A stretch of DNA of 26,293 nucleotides from Deltaproteobacteria bacterium (GCA_030636245.1 DAOVXI010000003.1:1-26293); one strand, 5' to 3'; shown: positions 7,353 through 15,150, counted from the stretch's first letter. Translations and numbers: made by a program. Notes: generated by a model from the sequence alone, not told the origin.

Positions 7353-10067
7353 CTACCTTACGTAGTTACATTTACTGGCTGCTGTCCTCGTGTCCATATT
7401 GCGTCCACGGTTGATATGGTCATCTATCTCGGCGGCACACCCTATCATCCTGCCGAAAAGGAATGTGGTGAAGCCGGAGCTCTCGATATCGGAATCCGAT
7501 ACCGTGCCATCCATAAATGGCTTCCAGACCATCTTAAGAAGTATTACAGCAATTACAGCGTCAACATTAACGCAGTATACGTTCTTGCTTACCTTTGCGT
7601 CAAAGAGGGCCCTGACGAGGTTTCCATAGAAGTCGAGGAATACGTTATAGATCCCCTTCTCTTCGAAAAGCTCTGTCACGAATCTTTCCCTCGGGTCATA
7701 GTTAACGTCCTTGCCCTTGAATATGGGATGGTTAATACAAGGGACCTTTGCGTACTCTATGTTTCCTATGGCCTTCTCATTGGCCTTATACTCGGCATAG
7801 GTTTCGGCGTAGTTATCGGCTATCTCCTTTAGCTTAAGACCATGACCCTTGTCAGCGGCATCCTTAAGTCCGGTTTCCTTAAAGCGATCGATAAGGAACG
7901 CCACGGCCTCATATCCGTTTCCGCCGTGAGCAAACCCTGTGTGTGTTAGGAAACCGACATAACTTTTGTTTATCTGAGCTCGTCCCGATTCCTGCGGACC
8001 ATCGGCGCTTACAGCACCCTTACAGCCTTGAGCTGATATTGTTCCCGGGCCGTTCGATATGATAAGACCAAGAAGCATTGAGAACTCAAAGAGCTCATCT
8101 TTATTAGGTTTCTTACCTATAAGAGCCAGGAAGGCGGTCTCTGTAAAGCTGCCCGTTAGAAGCTCCGTATTCTTTACGCCACGGAAGCTGTCCTCTGTCT
8201 GGTTCTTGGAGCTTACGCTTGTACCAACGAAGGTCGAGAAAACACGTGAGTGCCACGGAAGTACAGCCATGGTTGCCTTGCTTATCTCTTTTGTCATGAG
8301 CGGGCCCCACCCAACTGTTGTCCAGATAGCTCCAAGTAACGCCCTTTTGCTTGGCTTTCCGCCAGCGGCCTCTTTTGCGAACTCTATAAAGACGCTCTTC
8401 TTCTTAAGCCCGTCTATGGCCTTTAGCATCTCCTCTTCACTTACGCCGCACGGGCAGTCATCAGAGGCGAATAAAGCTTTCTCTTCATCTGTAAGGCTTT
8501 TCAAAATATCTTTATAATCGAAGTCAGCGCTTACATCAGTGATGCCTTCGTGCTGGAACTTCTCGATGAAAAGCTCCGAGACCTTTATGGCCTTCTCCAC
8601 CCTCTTCCTGCCTATTATTGATGTTGAAGATGAGAGCACTGTGTTTGGCGAGTTGCCTGCTTCGCGGGAAGCGTCAGCCGCGGCCAGAGCCGCTGTGCCA
8701 TTGTGGTTTACATATGTGTTGAGAGCAATATTTACGAGGCTTGTGCCGAACTCATCCGGGTAAACGGATAAGAGACTTAAGGCAAGATTCTCCTCGAGTG
8801 ATTTTTTTGATGCGTCAAGGATAGAAACATTACGGAACTTCGTAACCTGAGTTTTTGGATCCATGACAGAGGCACCGCTTGAGTCCTTCATGGCTTGTCT
8901 TGGGAACTGCGCTCCGACCTGCTTTGATATTACGGCTATCTGCTCATCATAAGGAGCAACCGCTGTTACGGCCTGACAATCAAGCTCCTTTGGAAGCTTA
9001 ACCCCGGCGTTCCCCGCGAACCAGCACTTTAGCGATAGGTCGCCTTTTGGTTCAAAGTCAGGCTTCTCGCCGTTCGCTTCCATCACCTTTGTCAGGGCCT
9101 CAGGTATATGAGCTATGTTTATAACGACCGCGCCCTTCTTACTGAAGACAGGCTTCTCAGGTGAATAGATATCATCCACACCGAAGTAATCCATAAACCA
9201 CTTTTCCTTTGCAGCAGCGTCGTCACCGGTTCCGGCCAAACTTCCGGCATGGCCGCAGGCCTTTGTTAGACGTGCTTTCCAGCGTCCGACAACACAAACT
9301 ACAGTTGGTTTGTTTATCTCAAGCCCATGCTCATAGTAGCCACCCGGCTCAACGTACATAACCGCGCACTTACTTCTGTCATCATTATCAAGAGCGTGCA
9401 GAAATTCCTGCGGAGCGTAATGAATGTATACATCCTTACCGCTTGATACGCTGGTCGTTGTTCCCCAGCCTGATGTCAGGAGATATACGGCAATGGTTGT
9501 TGTAAAGTTTCCTGAGTTTGAAAAGAGAGCGACCGTGCCTTTAACAAGCGATTCTTCAGGCTTACTTCCGCCAAGAGCGCCGCCTATCCTTACATGGTTC
9601 CAGGCGTCCGCTACCCCAAGGCAGTTCGCGCCGAAAACGTCGACTCCGTTTGTCTGGCATATCGCGCGTATGTGGCGCGCGTCCCTGACCGATACCTTCT
9701 CGGTCAAAATTATCACCTTCTCAAGCTTAGGGTTGCATCTTACAAGCTCTGCAACCCCGTCCCTGACACCTGAGGGCGGAAGATAAACAACACCTGTGTT
9801 GAACTCATGTCCTGCGGCAAGCCCTTCCTTGACCGAGTTATAGACCGGTATGTCGCCGTTCGCGGTCTCAAGCTTTTGTCCGCTTCGCCCGGGGCTTGTG
9901 CCGAAGACTATGTTGCCGCCGGAAAATTCGTGGCTTACCGGGGTTACTGTCCTGCTCTCCCCTCCGACTATGTTCAAGACACATACCCTATCGTCCTTTG
10001 TTGCGATATCTTTTAGCGAGTTAACACCAACGTAGTATGGGAATTTTTTTATACCTTCTTTATGCAT
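7353..10067 (-). CDS. aclA: ATP-citrate lyase large subunit, unusual long (type II-like) form
   Basis: A 904-residue subunit that, with the product of the gene before it, splits citrate with ATP and CoA into acetyl-CoA and oxaloacetate, the defining step of the reductive TCA cycle. The N-terminal part (about 1 to 335) is a succinyl-CoA synthetase alpha-like CoA-binding and CoA-ligase module with the phospho-histidine at H273 (ACGHAGSLAGTGDDAA). The C-terminal part (about 565 to 890) is a citrate-synthase-like lyase with THTGFAHGGNGYEA (H714), INHPIFKGKDVNYDPRERF (H780) and CVNVDAVIAVIL (D836). Residues about 340 to 560 link the two and make it some 300 residues longer than the roughly 610-residue large subunit of green sulfur bacteria. 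I recall this long form as that of Nitrospira, Leptospirillum, Nitrospina and Magnetococcus. GGTGAT precedes the ATG. Confidence 0.93.
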   Translation of the reverse strand: MHKEGIKKFPYYVGVNSLKDIATKDDRVCVLNIVGGESRTVTPVSHEFSGGNIVFGTSPGRSGQKLETANGDIPVYNSVKEGLAAGHEFNTGVVYLPPSGVRDGVAELVRCNPKLEKVIILTEKVSVRDARHIRAICQTNGVDVFGANCLGVADAWNHVRIGGALGGSKPEESLVKGTVALFSNSGNFTTTIAVYLLTSGWGTTTSVSSGKDVYIHYAPQEFLHALDNDDRSKCAVMYVEPGGYYEHGLEINKPTVVCVVGRWKARLTKACGHAGSLAGTGDDAAAKEKWFMDYFGVDDIYSPEKPVFSKKGAVVINIAHIPEALTKVMEANGEKPDFEPKGDLSLKCWFAGNAGVKLPKELDCQAVTAVAPYDEQIAVISKQVGAQFPRQAMKDSSGASVMDPKTQVTKFRNVSILDASKKSLEENLALSLLSVYPDEFGTSLVNIALNTYVNHNGTAALAAADASREAGNSPNTVLSSSTSIIGRKRVEKAIKVSELFIEKFQHEGITDVSADFDYKDILKSLTDEEKALFASDDCPCGVSEEEMLKAIDGLKKKSVFIEFAKEAAGGKPSKRALLGAIWTTVGWGPLMTKEISKATMAVLPWHSRVFSTFVGTSVSSKNQTEDSFRGVKNTELLTGSFTETAFLALIGKKPNKDELFEFSMLLGLIISNGPGTISAQGCKGAVSADGPQESGRAQINKSYVGFLTHTGFAHGGNGYEAVAFLIDRFKETGLKDAADKGHGLKLKEIADNYAETYAEYKANEKAIGNIEYAKVPCINHPIFKGKDVNYDPRERFVTELFEEKGIYNVFLDFYGNLVRALFDAKVSKNVYCVNVDAVIAVILLKMVWKPFMDGTVSDSDIESSGFTTFLFGRMIGCAAEIDDHINRGRNMDTRTAASKCNYVR

Positions 10068-10144
10068 TTTTTATCACCATTTTTTTTTAAATTTGATAGT
10101 TTATAAAAACTTGGTCATTGTCAAGTTGTCTTATCTTATTTAGC

Positions 10145-11437
10145 TTAGGCGCTCTTCTTACCCTTGCTTTCAATTCCTAGTCTTTCACTAACGAGGCTGC
10201 GTCCCTCTTTCTCCATCCACTTATCAACGGAAAGAGCATAGTTAACGACCTCGCTCATGGCACTGTCATGACCGAATATCCTGTAAGGGAGTTTAAGCTG
10301 CTCAATAGTATCCTTCATGTATGCCATACCGCGAATAAGATTAGGTCCGCCCCTTCCGACTACAACAAAAAGAGGTTTCGGCCCGAACTCACGGAAGTTA
10401 TCCCGTAGTGCATCGGCCATGGCACGGAAGGTCTCGAATATATCCGTGTTGTTGGCCTTGCCGCCTATTATAAAGAGCACGTTGCTTTGTGCAAGCCAGT
10501 ACTTAAAGACTATCTTTGATATCTCAAGCATCTTCTGATAAGGAGGGTTGCCTCCGAAGTCGGAGCTGATCGTCGCCCTCTCTCCGAGAAGTTCAGTTAC
10601 GAGTGCGTTCGCGCCTCCGCCGAATGTCGGAGCTGTTATCGTACCCTCCGGGTTCATAACAAAAACATCGCTTTGACCCTGATAGGTACGGAGCTGGTTT
10701 ATCTCCTGCTCGAACTCCGAGTAATCGGATGCGAAGAGATGAGCAGGAAGTCCCAGACGTGTCCATGCGGGATCGTCCTGATCGAAGGAACCTTTAAAAT
10801 CACATGCCACCGGTACGAGCCTTCCACGCTTGTTGAGGCTCATCCTTACCGGGTTCAACTCAAGCATGTTCATTCCATAGTTATCGTACAGCGACCAAAG
10901 TTTTGGAAGGTTCTGCACAAGCGGGCTGATTATCTCTCTTGGCGCGCCGAGCTCCTCCAAAGCGTTTGATACATGAAAGCTCTTAAGGCCCGTTAGAGGA
11001 TCAAAGGGCACCTCTTTTATCTTATCCTCGGGAAGCTCTTCAATATCAACTCCACCGTGATGGGTAATGGTCATTGTCGGTGCACGGAACTTCGTGCTCT
11101 CGGCAATGGAAAAGTATACCTCGTGCTCTGCCGGCACACCACCCTCGAATGTTACACCCTCTCCCTTGCTTGTGGCGTTTCCGAAAACATGCTCTGCGAA
11201 GTAGAGCCTCTCCTTTTCCTTCAACGCGCTTTCAATGTCACTTACCCTTCCGATAAGTCCACTCTTGCCTTTTTTACCGACACCGCCCTTGAAGATCGGC
11301 TTTATAAAAACCTGGCCGCATTCTTCTATAAGGGCCTTGATCTCATCCACGCTTGCCTCAGGTCCAAGGACCTTGGCAACCGGATAACCGACCCTCTCCA
11401 GGAGCTTCTGCCCCCATAATAGTCCAGTAAGCTGCAT
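10145..11437 (-). CDS. aclB: ATP-citrate lyase small subunit (ATP-grasp and citrate-binding)
   Basis: A 430-residue succinyl-CoA synthetase beta-like protein. The N-terminal half is an ATP-grasp domain (VFIKPIFKGGVGKKGKSGLIG at about 43 to 63; NMLELNPVRM at about 190 for metal and nucleotide binding). The C-terminal half carries the citrate-binding/phosphate-relay region, with TAPTFGGGANALVTELLG, a DFGGNPPYQKMLEISKIV block, IIGGKANNTDIFETFRAMADAL and VVVGRGGPNLIRGMAYM, closely paralleling the central part of animal ATP-citrate lyase. It would phosphorylate and present citrate to the large subunit. A textbook GGAGGT lies five bases before the ATG. It lies 40 bases after icd and 77 bases before aclA, so the three genes form one unit. 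A plain succinyl-CoA ligase is unlikely given the partner with a citrate-synthase-like half. Confidence 0.93.
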   Translation of the reverse strand: MQLTGLLWGQKLLERVGYPVAKVLGPEASVDEIKALIEECGQVFIKPIFKGGVGKKGKSGLIGRVSDIESALKEKERLYFAEHVFGNATSKGEGVTFEGGVPAEHEVYFSIAESTKFRAPTMTITHHGGVDIEELPEDKIKEVPFDPLTGLKSFHVSNALEELGAPREIISPLVQNLPKLWSLYDNYGMNMLELNPVRMSLNKRGRLVPVACDFKGSFDQDDPAWTRLGLPAHLFASDYSEFEQEINQLRTYQGQSDVFVMNPEGTITAPTFGGGANALVTELLGERATISSDFGGNPPYQKMLEISKIVFKYWLAQSNVLFIIGGKANNTDIFETFRAMADALRDNFREFGPKPLFVVVGRGGPNLIRGMAYMKDTIEQLKLPYRIFGHDSAMSEVVNYALSVDKWMEKEGRSLVSERLGIESKGKKSA

Positions 11438-11477
11438 GTGTTACCTCCGATGATCTTTTAAAGAATAAAAAAGTTAA

Positions 11478-13697
11478 TTATAAAGCTTCCAATGCCGCGT
11501 TAAAGGTTGCACTCGGGCGCATTGCCTTTGATGTTTTCTCATCATCCGGATCAAAGTATCCGCCGATGTCCTGGGGCGAGCCCTGAGCAGCGTTCAACTC
11601 ATCAATTATCTTGCTCTCGTTGTCCGCAAGCTCCTTGGCAAAACCTTCAAAGCGTGCCTTAAGCTCAGCGTCTTCACTCTGGTTTGCAAGGGATTGTGCC
11701 CAGTACATGGCCAGATAGAAGTGACTTCCCCTGTTATCAAGCTCATTAACCTTACGTGACGGGCTCTTGTTGCTCTCAAGGAACTTACAGTTGGCCTCAC
11801 CAAGTGTCTTTGAGAATAATTTTGCCTTGTCATCATTATAAGTATTGCCCAAATGCTCAAAGGACTCGGCAAGTGCCAAGAACTCTCCGAGTGAATCCCA
11901 TCTCAGGTGACCTTCCTCAACGAACTGCTGTACGTGCTTGGGGGCCGAGCCTCCGGCACCTGTCTCAAAAAGCCCGCCGCCCTGCATAAGAGGAACGATC
12001 GATAGCATCTTTGCGCTCGTTCCAAGCTCAAGTATCGGGAAAAGATCGGTATTATAATCACGAAGAACATTACCCGTGACAGAGATCGTATCTTTCCCGT
12101 CACGCATACGCTCAAGTGAGAGCTTTGAGGCATCCGCAACATTCATTATACGGATATCGAGTCCATCGGTGTCATGGTCCTTGAGGTATACCTCAACTTT
12201 TTTGATAAGCTCGGCATCATGCGGCCTGTTCTTATCAAGCCAGAATACGGCAGGAACTTCTGTTGCTCTTGCACGTGTTACGGCAAGCTTTACCCAGTCG
12301 CGGATCGGTGCGTCCTTTACCTGGCATGCTCTCCAGATGTCGCCCTCTTCAACGTCATGCTCGATTATGGTCGTACCATTTGAGTCAACAACTCGTATTT
12401 GACCGTCGCCCTGTGCCGTAAAGGTCTTGTCATGCGAGCCGTACTCCTCGGCCTTCTGAGCCATGAGCCCTACGTTCGGGACCGTACCCATTGTCGTGGG
12501 ATCGAATGCTCCGTTTGCTATACAGTTATCTACGGTTGCCTGGTAAAGGCTTGCGTAGCTGTGATCAGGGATAACGAACTTTGTATCCTTGAGGTTGCCG
12601 TCAGGACCCCACATCTGCCCTGATGTACGAATGGCCGCCGGCATGGATGCGTCAATAATAATATCGCTTGGGACATGCAGGTTCGTAATACCCTTATCAG
12701 AGTTGACCATGGCAAGCTCGGGACGGTCTTTATAGACAGCCTGAATGTCCGCCTCGATCTCTGCTTTTTTATCAGCCGGCAAGCTCTCTATCTTTGAGTA
12801 GAGATCTCCAAGACCGTTATTAAAGTCAACGCCGAGTTCTTTTATCGTCTCAGCGTGCTTTTCGAGTGCGTCTTTATAGAAGACCTTTACACAGTGACCG
12901 AATATGATCGGATCCGAGACCTTCATCATTGTTGCCTTCATGTGAAGTGAAAACAAAATACCCTTTGCCTTCGCGTCATCTATCTCTTTACTAAGAAACT
13001 CGGTCAATGCCTTCTTACTCATACGTGTTCCGTCAATGACCTCGCCTGCCAAAAGTGGCGTGCTCTCTTTCAGAACAGTTGTATTGCCATCCTTACCAAC
13101 AAACTCTATCTTTACGTCTGTTGCTGCGTCAACCGTTACGCTCTTCTCATTTGAGAAGAAGTCACCGCTACTCATTGTAGCAACATGGGACTTGGAGTCA
13201 GAGCTCCACTTGCCCATTGAGTGAGGGTTGTTCTTAGCGTACTGCTTAACAGCAACCGCTGCACGCCTGTCGGAGTTACCTTCCCTGAGTACAGGGTTAA
13301 CGGCGCTTCCGAGAACCTTTGAGTAACTGGACTTTATCTTCTTCTCTTCATCACTCTTTGGGTCCTCTGGGAAATCAGGGATATCAAAGCCGTGATCCTG
13401 AAGCTCCTTTATCGCTTCCTTTAGCTGAGGGATGGAGGCGCTTATGTTAGGTAACTTTATTATGTTTGCCTCGGAGGTTTTTGCCAGCTCTCCTAGGGCT
13501 GAGAGCTCATCCGGTATTTTCTGGGCATCGGTCAACTTTTCCGGGAAATGCGCCAAGATCCTGCCGGCAAGCGAGATATCACGTGACTCTACTGTGATGC
13601 CTGAGCCTTTTGTGTAGGCCTGAATAATAGGGAGTAACGAGTAGGTTGCCAGTGCGGGTGCTTCATCAGTCTTGGTATAGATAATCTTCTTGGACAT
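11478..13697 (-). CDS. icd: Monomeric NADP-dependent isocitrate dehydrogenase
   Basis: A 739-residue protein matching the monomeric (IDH-II, Azotobacter/Corynebacterium type) family over its full usual length of about 740. Diagnostic blocks are the N-terminal IIYTKTDEAPALATYSLLPII, the substrate-binding EGNSDRRAAVAVKQYAK and PHSMGKWSSDSKSHVATM, and the C-terminal SIVPLMQGGGLFETGAGGSAPKHVQQF followed by RWDSLGEFLAL. It interconverts isocitrate and 2-oxoglutarate with CO2 and NADP(H). With aclBA directly downstream, I infer that it works in the reductive direction, as reported for the monomeric enzyme of Chlorobium, though it could also run oxidatively for NADPH. GGAGGA sits five bases before the ATG. 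A ZTP riboswitch lies about 290 bases upstream on the same strand. Confidence 0.96.
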   Translation of the reverse strand: MSKKIIYTKTDEAPALATYSLLPIIQAYTKGSGITVESRDISLAGRILAHFPEKLTDAQKIPDELSALGELAKTSEANIIKLPNISASIPQLKEAIKELQDHGFDIPDFPEDPKSDEEKKIKSSYSKVLGSAVNPVLREGNSDRRAAVAVKQYAKNNPHSMGKWSSDSKSHVATMSSGDFFSNEKSVTVDAATDVKIEFVGKDGNTTVLKESTPLLAGEVIDGTRMSKKALTEFLSKEIDDAKAKGILFSLHMKATMMKVSDPIIFGHCVKVFYKDALEKHAETIKELGVDFNNGLGDLYSKIESLPADKKAEIEADIQAVYKDRPELAMVNSDKGITNLHVPSDIIIDASMPAAIRTSGQMWGPDGNLKDTKFVIPDHSYASLYQATVDNCIANGAFDPTTMGTVPNVGLMAQKAEEYGSHDKTFTAQGDGQIRVVDSNGTTIIEHDVEEGDIWRACQVKDAPIRDWVKLAVTRARATEVPAVFWLDKNRPHDAELIKKVEVYLKDHDTDGLDIRIMNVADASKLSLERMRDGKDTISVTGNVLRDYNTDLFPILELGTSAKMLSIVPLMQGGGLFETGAGGSAPKHVQQFVEEGHLRWDSLGEFLALAESFEHLGNTYNDDKAKLFSKTLGEANCKFLESNKSPSRKVNELDNRGSHFYLAMYWAQSLANQSEDAELKARFEGFAKELADNESKIIDELNAAQGSPQDIGGYFDPDDEKTSKAMRPSATFNAALEAL

Positions 13698-13934
13698 TTA
13701 TTCCTCCAGTTTATCTTATTGTAGATCTGTAGTTTTTGCCCTCTGTAATGCATGTTTTTGTAACATTAGTGGACAAAGAAGTTAATCAAATTTTACGGCT
13801 TTTGTCAAGCTTCATGGGTGCGTATCTGCACCAGGAACAGGGACTTTGAATGCCGCCCAATCCATACTAAAAAAACCTAACAATTCCAATATGTTAACTG
13901 TCCACTTTGAAGTGCCGTTTATAGTTTTAGACAT
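13698..13934 (-). other. Long leader between the riboswitch terminator and icd, no clear gene
   Basis: This 237-base gap would form the untranslated leader of icd if transcription passes the riboswitch terminator. It contains a possible start-proximal promoter, a small hairpin (GGTGC with GCACC, 13817 to 13832), a near-palindrome CACTTTGAAGTG (13903 to 13914), a diverged direct repeat ACTTTGAA(G)TGCCG at 13843 and 13904, and an inverted copy of AGTGGACA at 13768 and 13899. A 17-codon open frame (13865 to 13812, MDWAAFKVPVPGADTHP) has a poor ribosome site and is not supported as a gene. Ends in the GGAGGA ribosome site of icd. Confidence 0.5.
13780..13808 (-). promoter_or_regulatory. Possible riboswitch-independent promoter close to icd
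   Basis: TTGACA (13808 to 13803) and TTAACT (13785 to 13780) are 17 bases apart on the minus strand. The minus 35 is perfect and the minus 10 is weak (three of six). If used, it would give icd transcripts about 75 bases long before the ATG that bypass the ZTP riboswitch. Confidence 0.35.
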
Positions 13935-13998
13935 AAAAAAATCCGGGCACAAGTGAAACAGGACTTAACTACAAAAATATCCTCATTTCATGCCCAGA
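13935..13998 (-). terminator. Intrinsic terminator of the ZTP riboswitch (expression platform)
   Basis: On the minus strand TCTGGGCA (13998 to 13991) can pair with TGCCCGGA (13949 to 13942), extended by TGAAA with TTTCA and AGGA with TCCT, and the hairpin runs straight into seven T (13941 to 13935). The 5' arm uses the conserved CTGGGCA end of the aptamer, so the terminator and the ligand-bound aptamer exclude each other. This arrangement gives transcription when ZTP is bound and stops it when not. Confidence 0.85.
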
Positions 13999-14072
13999 CG
14001 GTCGGCTAATTTATGAATGTTCCGCTCCCCGGTGGTTTACTCCACCTCGTAGCCCGTCAGTTACGGAACATG
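13990..14072 (-). ncRNA. ZTP (pfl motif) riboswitch aptamer
   Basis: The RNA read leftward shows the parts of the pfl/ZTP aptamer in order. P1 is ATGTTCCG (14071 to 14064) with CGGAACAT (14024 to 14017). Next comes CTGACGGGC, then P2 GGTGG with CCACC (six-base loop), then the invariant CCGGGGAGC. After a short linker comes the second conserved domain GCCGACCGTCTGGGCA (14006 to 13991), which joins the first by a pseudoknot. ZTP and ZMP accumulate when 10-formyl-tetrahydrofolate is short. Known members usually control purH, folD, glyA, fhs or related genes. Here the next gene on the strand is the isocitrate dehydrogenase of the reductive-TCA cluster. Recognition is by conserved sequence and pairing that I checked by eye; a covariance search with the Rfam pfl model would confirm it. 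Confidence 0.92.
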
Positions 14073-14092
14073 TTATTCGGAATGGAAAATGT

Positions 14093-14122
14093 ATTATAAA
14101 CCGTCATTCTTGTCAAGCACAA
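14093..14122 (-). promoter_or_regulatory. Predicted promoter driving the ZTP riboswitch
   Basis: A perfect TATAAT (14098 to 14093) lies about 20 bases before the first stem of the aptamer, so transcription would begin almost at P1. The likely minus 35 is TTGTGC (14122 to 14117), 18 bases away; a TTGACA at 14116 to 14111 is too close (12 bases). It starts just after the lipoprotein terminator, showing that the riboswitch has its own promoter. Confidence 0.6.
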
Positions 14123-14131
14123 TCAGAAGGC

Positions 14132-14164
14132 AAAAAAAAACGGGTCCGCAAAAGCGGACCCGTT
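14132..14164 (-). terminator. Intrinsic terminator after the lipoprotein gene
   Basis: A perfect 11-bp stem (AACGGGTCCGC with GCGGACCCGTT, four-base loop, 14139 to 14164) is followed on the minus strand by a run of nine T starting within the stem end. It lies 21 bases after the stop of the lipoprotein gene and separates it from the riboswitch unit. Confidence 0.95.
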
Positions 14165-14185
14165 AATAATACATAGAAATTTACT

Positions 14186-15085
14186 TTATGAACCCAGAGC
14201 CTTCTGTGCCTCTATCCTCTTTGCGCAGTTTGCACGTGAAGTCGCATAGAAGGGTTTGCTGCCAAGGCTCATAGCCTTACTGTAATAGTCAAGCGCTTGA
14301 TCGAACTCACCCATGGCCTCGGTTACGACCGCAAGGTTATAAACAATATCGCTTCTCATCGGCTGATCCGCCATCATACGCTTTAGGTCGTCAGCAGCAA
14401 CAGCGTACGCGCCATTCTTTATCAGATCTATCGTTGGCTTAAGGTCCTCTGCCTCATCGTCAAGCGTGACATATGAGTTGACAAAACGTGGAGTGATGTC
14501 AAACAGCACCTTCTTTACCGCATTCTCTGCAGCCTTTTCCTTTGCGTCGTCCTTATCATATCCGTAGTTGGTGTATACCTTACTTGTTGCTTCATACTCC
14601 CTCTCGGCAAGAAGCGCCCTGCCGTTTACATCCATCACGGTCACACCAAAGCTTACCTGGCCTTGTAAGAACCTGCGTGTTTCATAGTAATAATTCCCTT
14701 TAGTGTCTTTTTTCTTGATCTGCTCGGAGCCTTTCACTGCATCAAGCCCATACATGTCAACCTTTACAAAGATCTCACCTTCCTGCGGTGACTCAGGGTT
14801 GGCGGTTGCAGAACTGCCCTTGAGCCTTATCTTAATGCCGTTATCTATCCTGTCCTCGAACTGCCACCAGCTGCTGCTCCTGGCCTGCTCGTTAAACTGG
14901 TCAAGTACGGTCTCCCTGTAGCTTCTCTTCCCTGTCATCTCTACAACAACAAGCTGTTTAGCACTTCCGTAGTTATACTTTGCGGGCACAGGCATCTTTA
15001 GAGTAACGGACGGGGTACATCCGCTCACAAAGAAAAGCAGCGCAGTGGCCATAATAGTCAAAGTTAAAACTTTTAATGCTCGCAT
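14186..15085 (-). CDS. Putative lipoprotein with C-terminal TPR repeat
   Basis: A 299-residue exported lipoprotein. The N-terminus has a type II signal peptide with lipobox VSGC and lipidated Cys23. The central part (about 30 to 205) is a mostly beta region including KQLVVVEMTGKRSYRETVLDQF and a GQVSFGVTVMDVNGRALLAEREYEA strand pair, with a KAAENAVKKVLFDITPRFV helix that resembles stretches of LPP20/FlgT-like or CsgG-associated lipoproteins. About 230 to 295 contains tetratricopeptide-like helices (SDIVYNLAVVTEAMGEFDQALDYYSKAMSLGSKPF). I do not recognise a named family. It is probably anchored in the outer membrane or facing the periplasm and may help assemble an envelope complex. AAGGAG lies seven bases before the ATG. 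It is a single-gene unit with its own promoter and terminator. Confidence 0.8.
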   Translation of the reverse strand: MRALKVLTLTIMATALLFFVSGCTPSVTLKMPVPAKYNYGSAKQLVVVEMTGKRSYRETVLDQFNEQARSSSWWQFEDRIDNGIKIRLKGSSATANPESPQEGEIFVKVDMYGLDAVKGSEQIKKKDTKGNYYYETRRFLQGQVSFGVTVMDVNGRALLAEREYEATSKVYTNYGYDKDDAKEKAAENAVKKVLFDITPRFVNSYVTLDDEAEDLKPTIDLIKNGAYAVAADDLKRMMADQPMRSDIVYNLAVVTEAMGEFDQALDYYSKAMSLGSKPFYATSRANCAKRIEAQKALGS

Positions 15086-15120
15086 AGTTATTCTCCTTTA
15101 TTGTAATTTTTATATTCTGT

Positions 15121-15150
15121 TTTATACCACAAGGCATAACGTAAAATCAA
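15121..15150 (-). promoter_or_regulatory. Predicted promoter of the lipoprotein gene
   Basis: TTGATT (15150 to 15145) and TATAAA (15126 to 15121) are 18 bases apart on the minus strand, in the AT-rich gap between the HIT-gene terminator and the lipoprotein ATG, giving a leader of roughly 30 bases. Confidence 0.5.

Noticed and set aside
7416..7832. 138-codon plus-strand open frame opposite aclA
   Set aside because: It lies entirely antisense within a gene with clear domains and its translation resembles no family; a shadow frame.
13812..13865. 17-codon open frame on the minus strand (MDWAAFKVPVPGADTHP) between the riboswitch and icd
   Set aside because: Very short, poor ribosome site, and its end overlaps a hairpin; an open frame of this size occurs by chance. 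Conservation in relatives would be needed.
13872..13897. Weak hairpin TAACA/TGTTA followed by seven T on the minus strand, a possible second terminator before icd
   Set aside because: Only five A-T-rich pairs; too unstable for an intrinsic terminator.
14111..14116. TTGACA upstream of the riboswitch as minus 35 for the TATAAT at 14098 to 14093
   Set aside because: Spacing of 12 bases is too short for sigma-70; TTGTGC at 18 bases was preferred.
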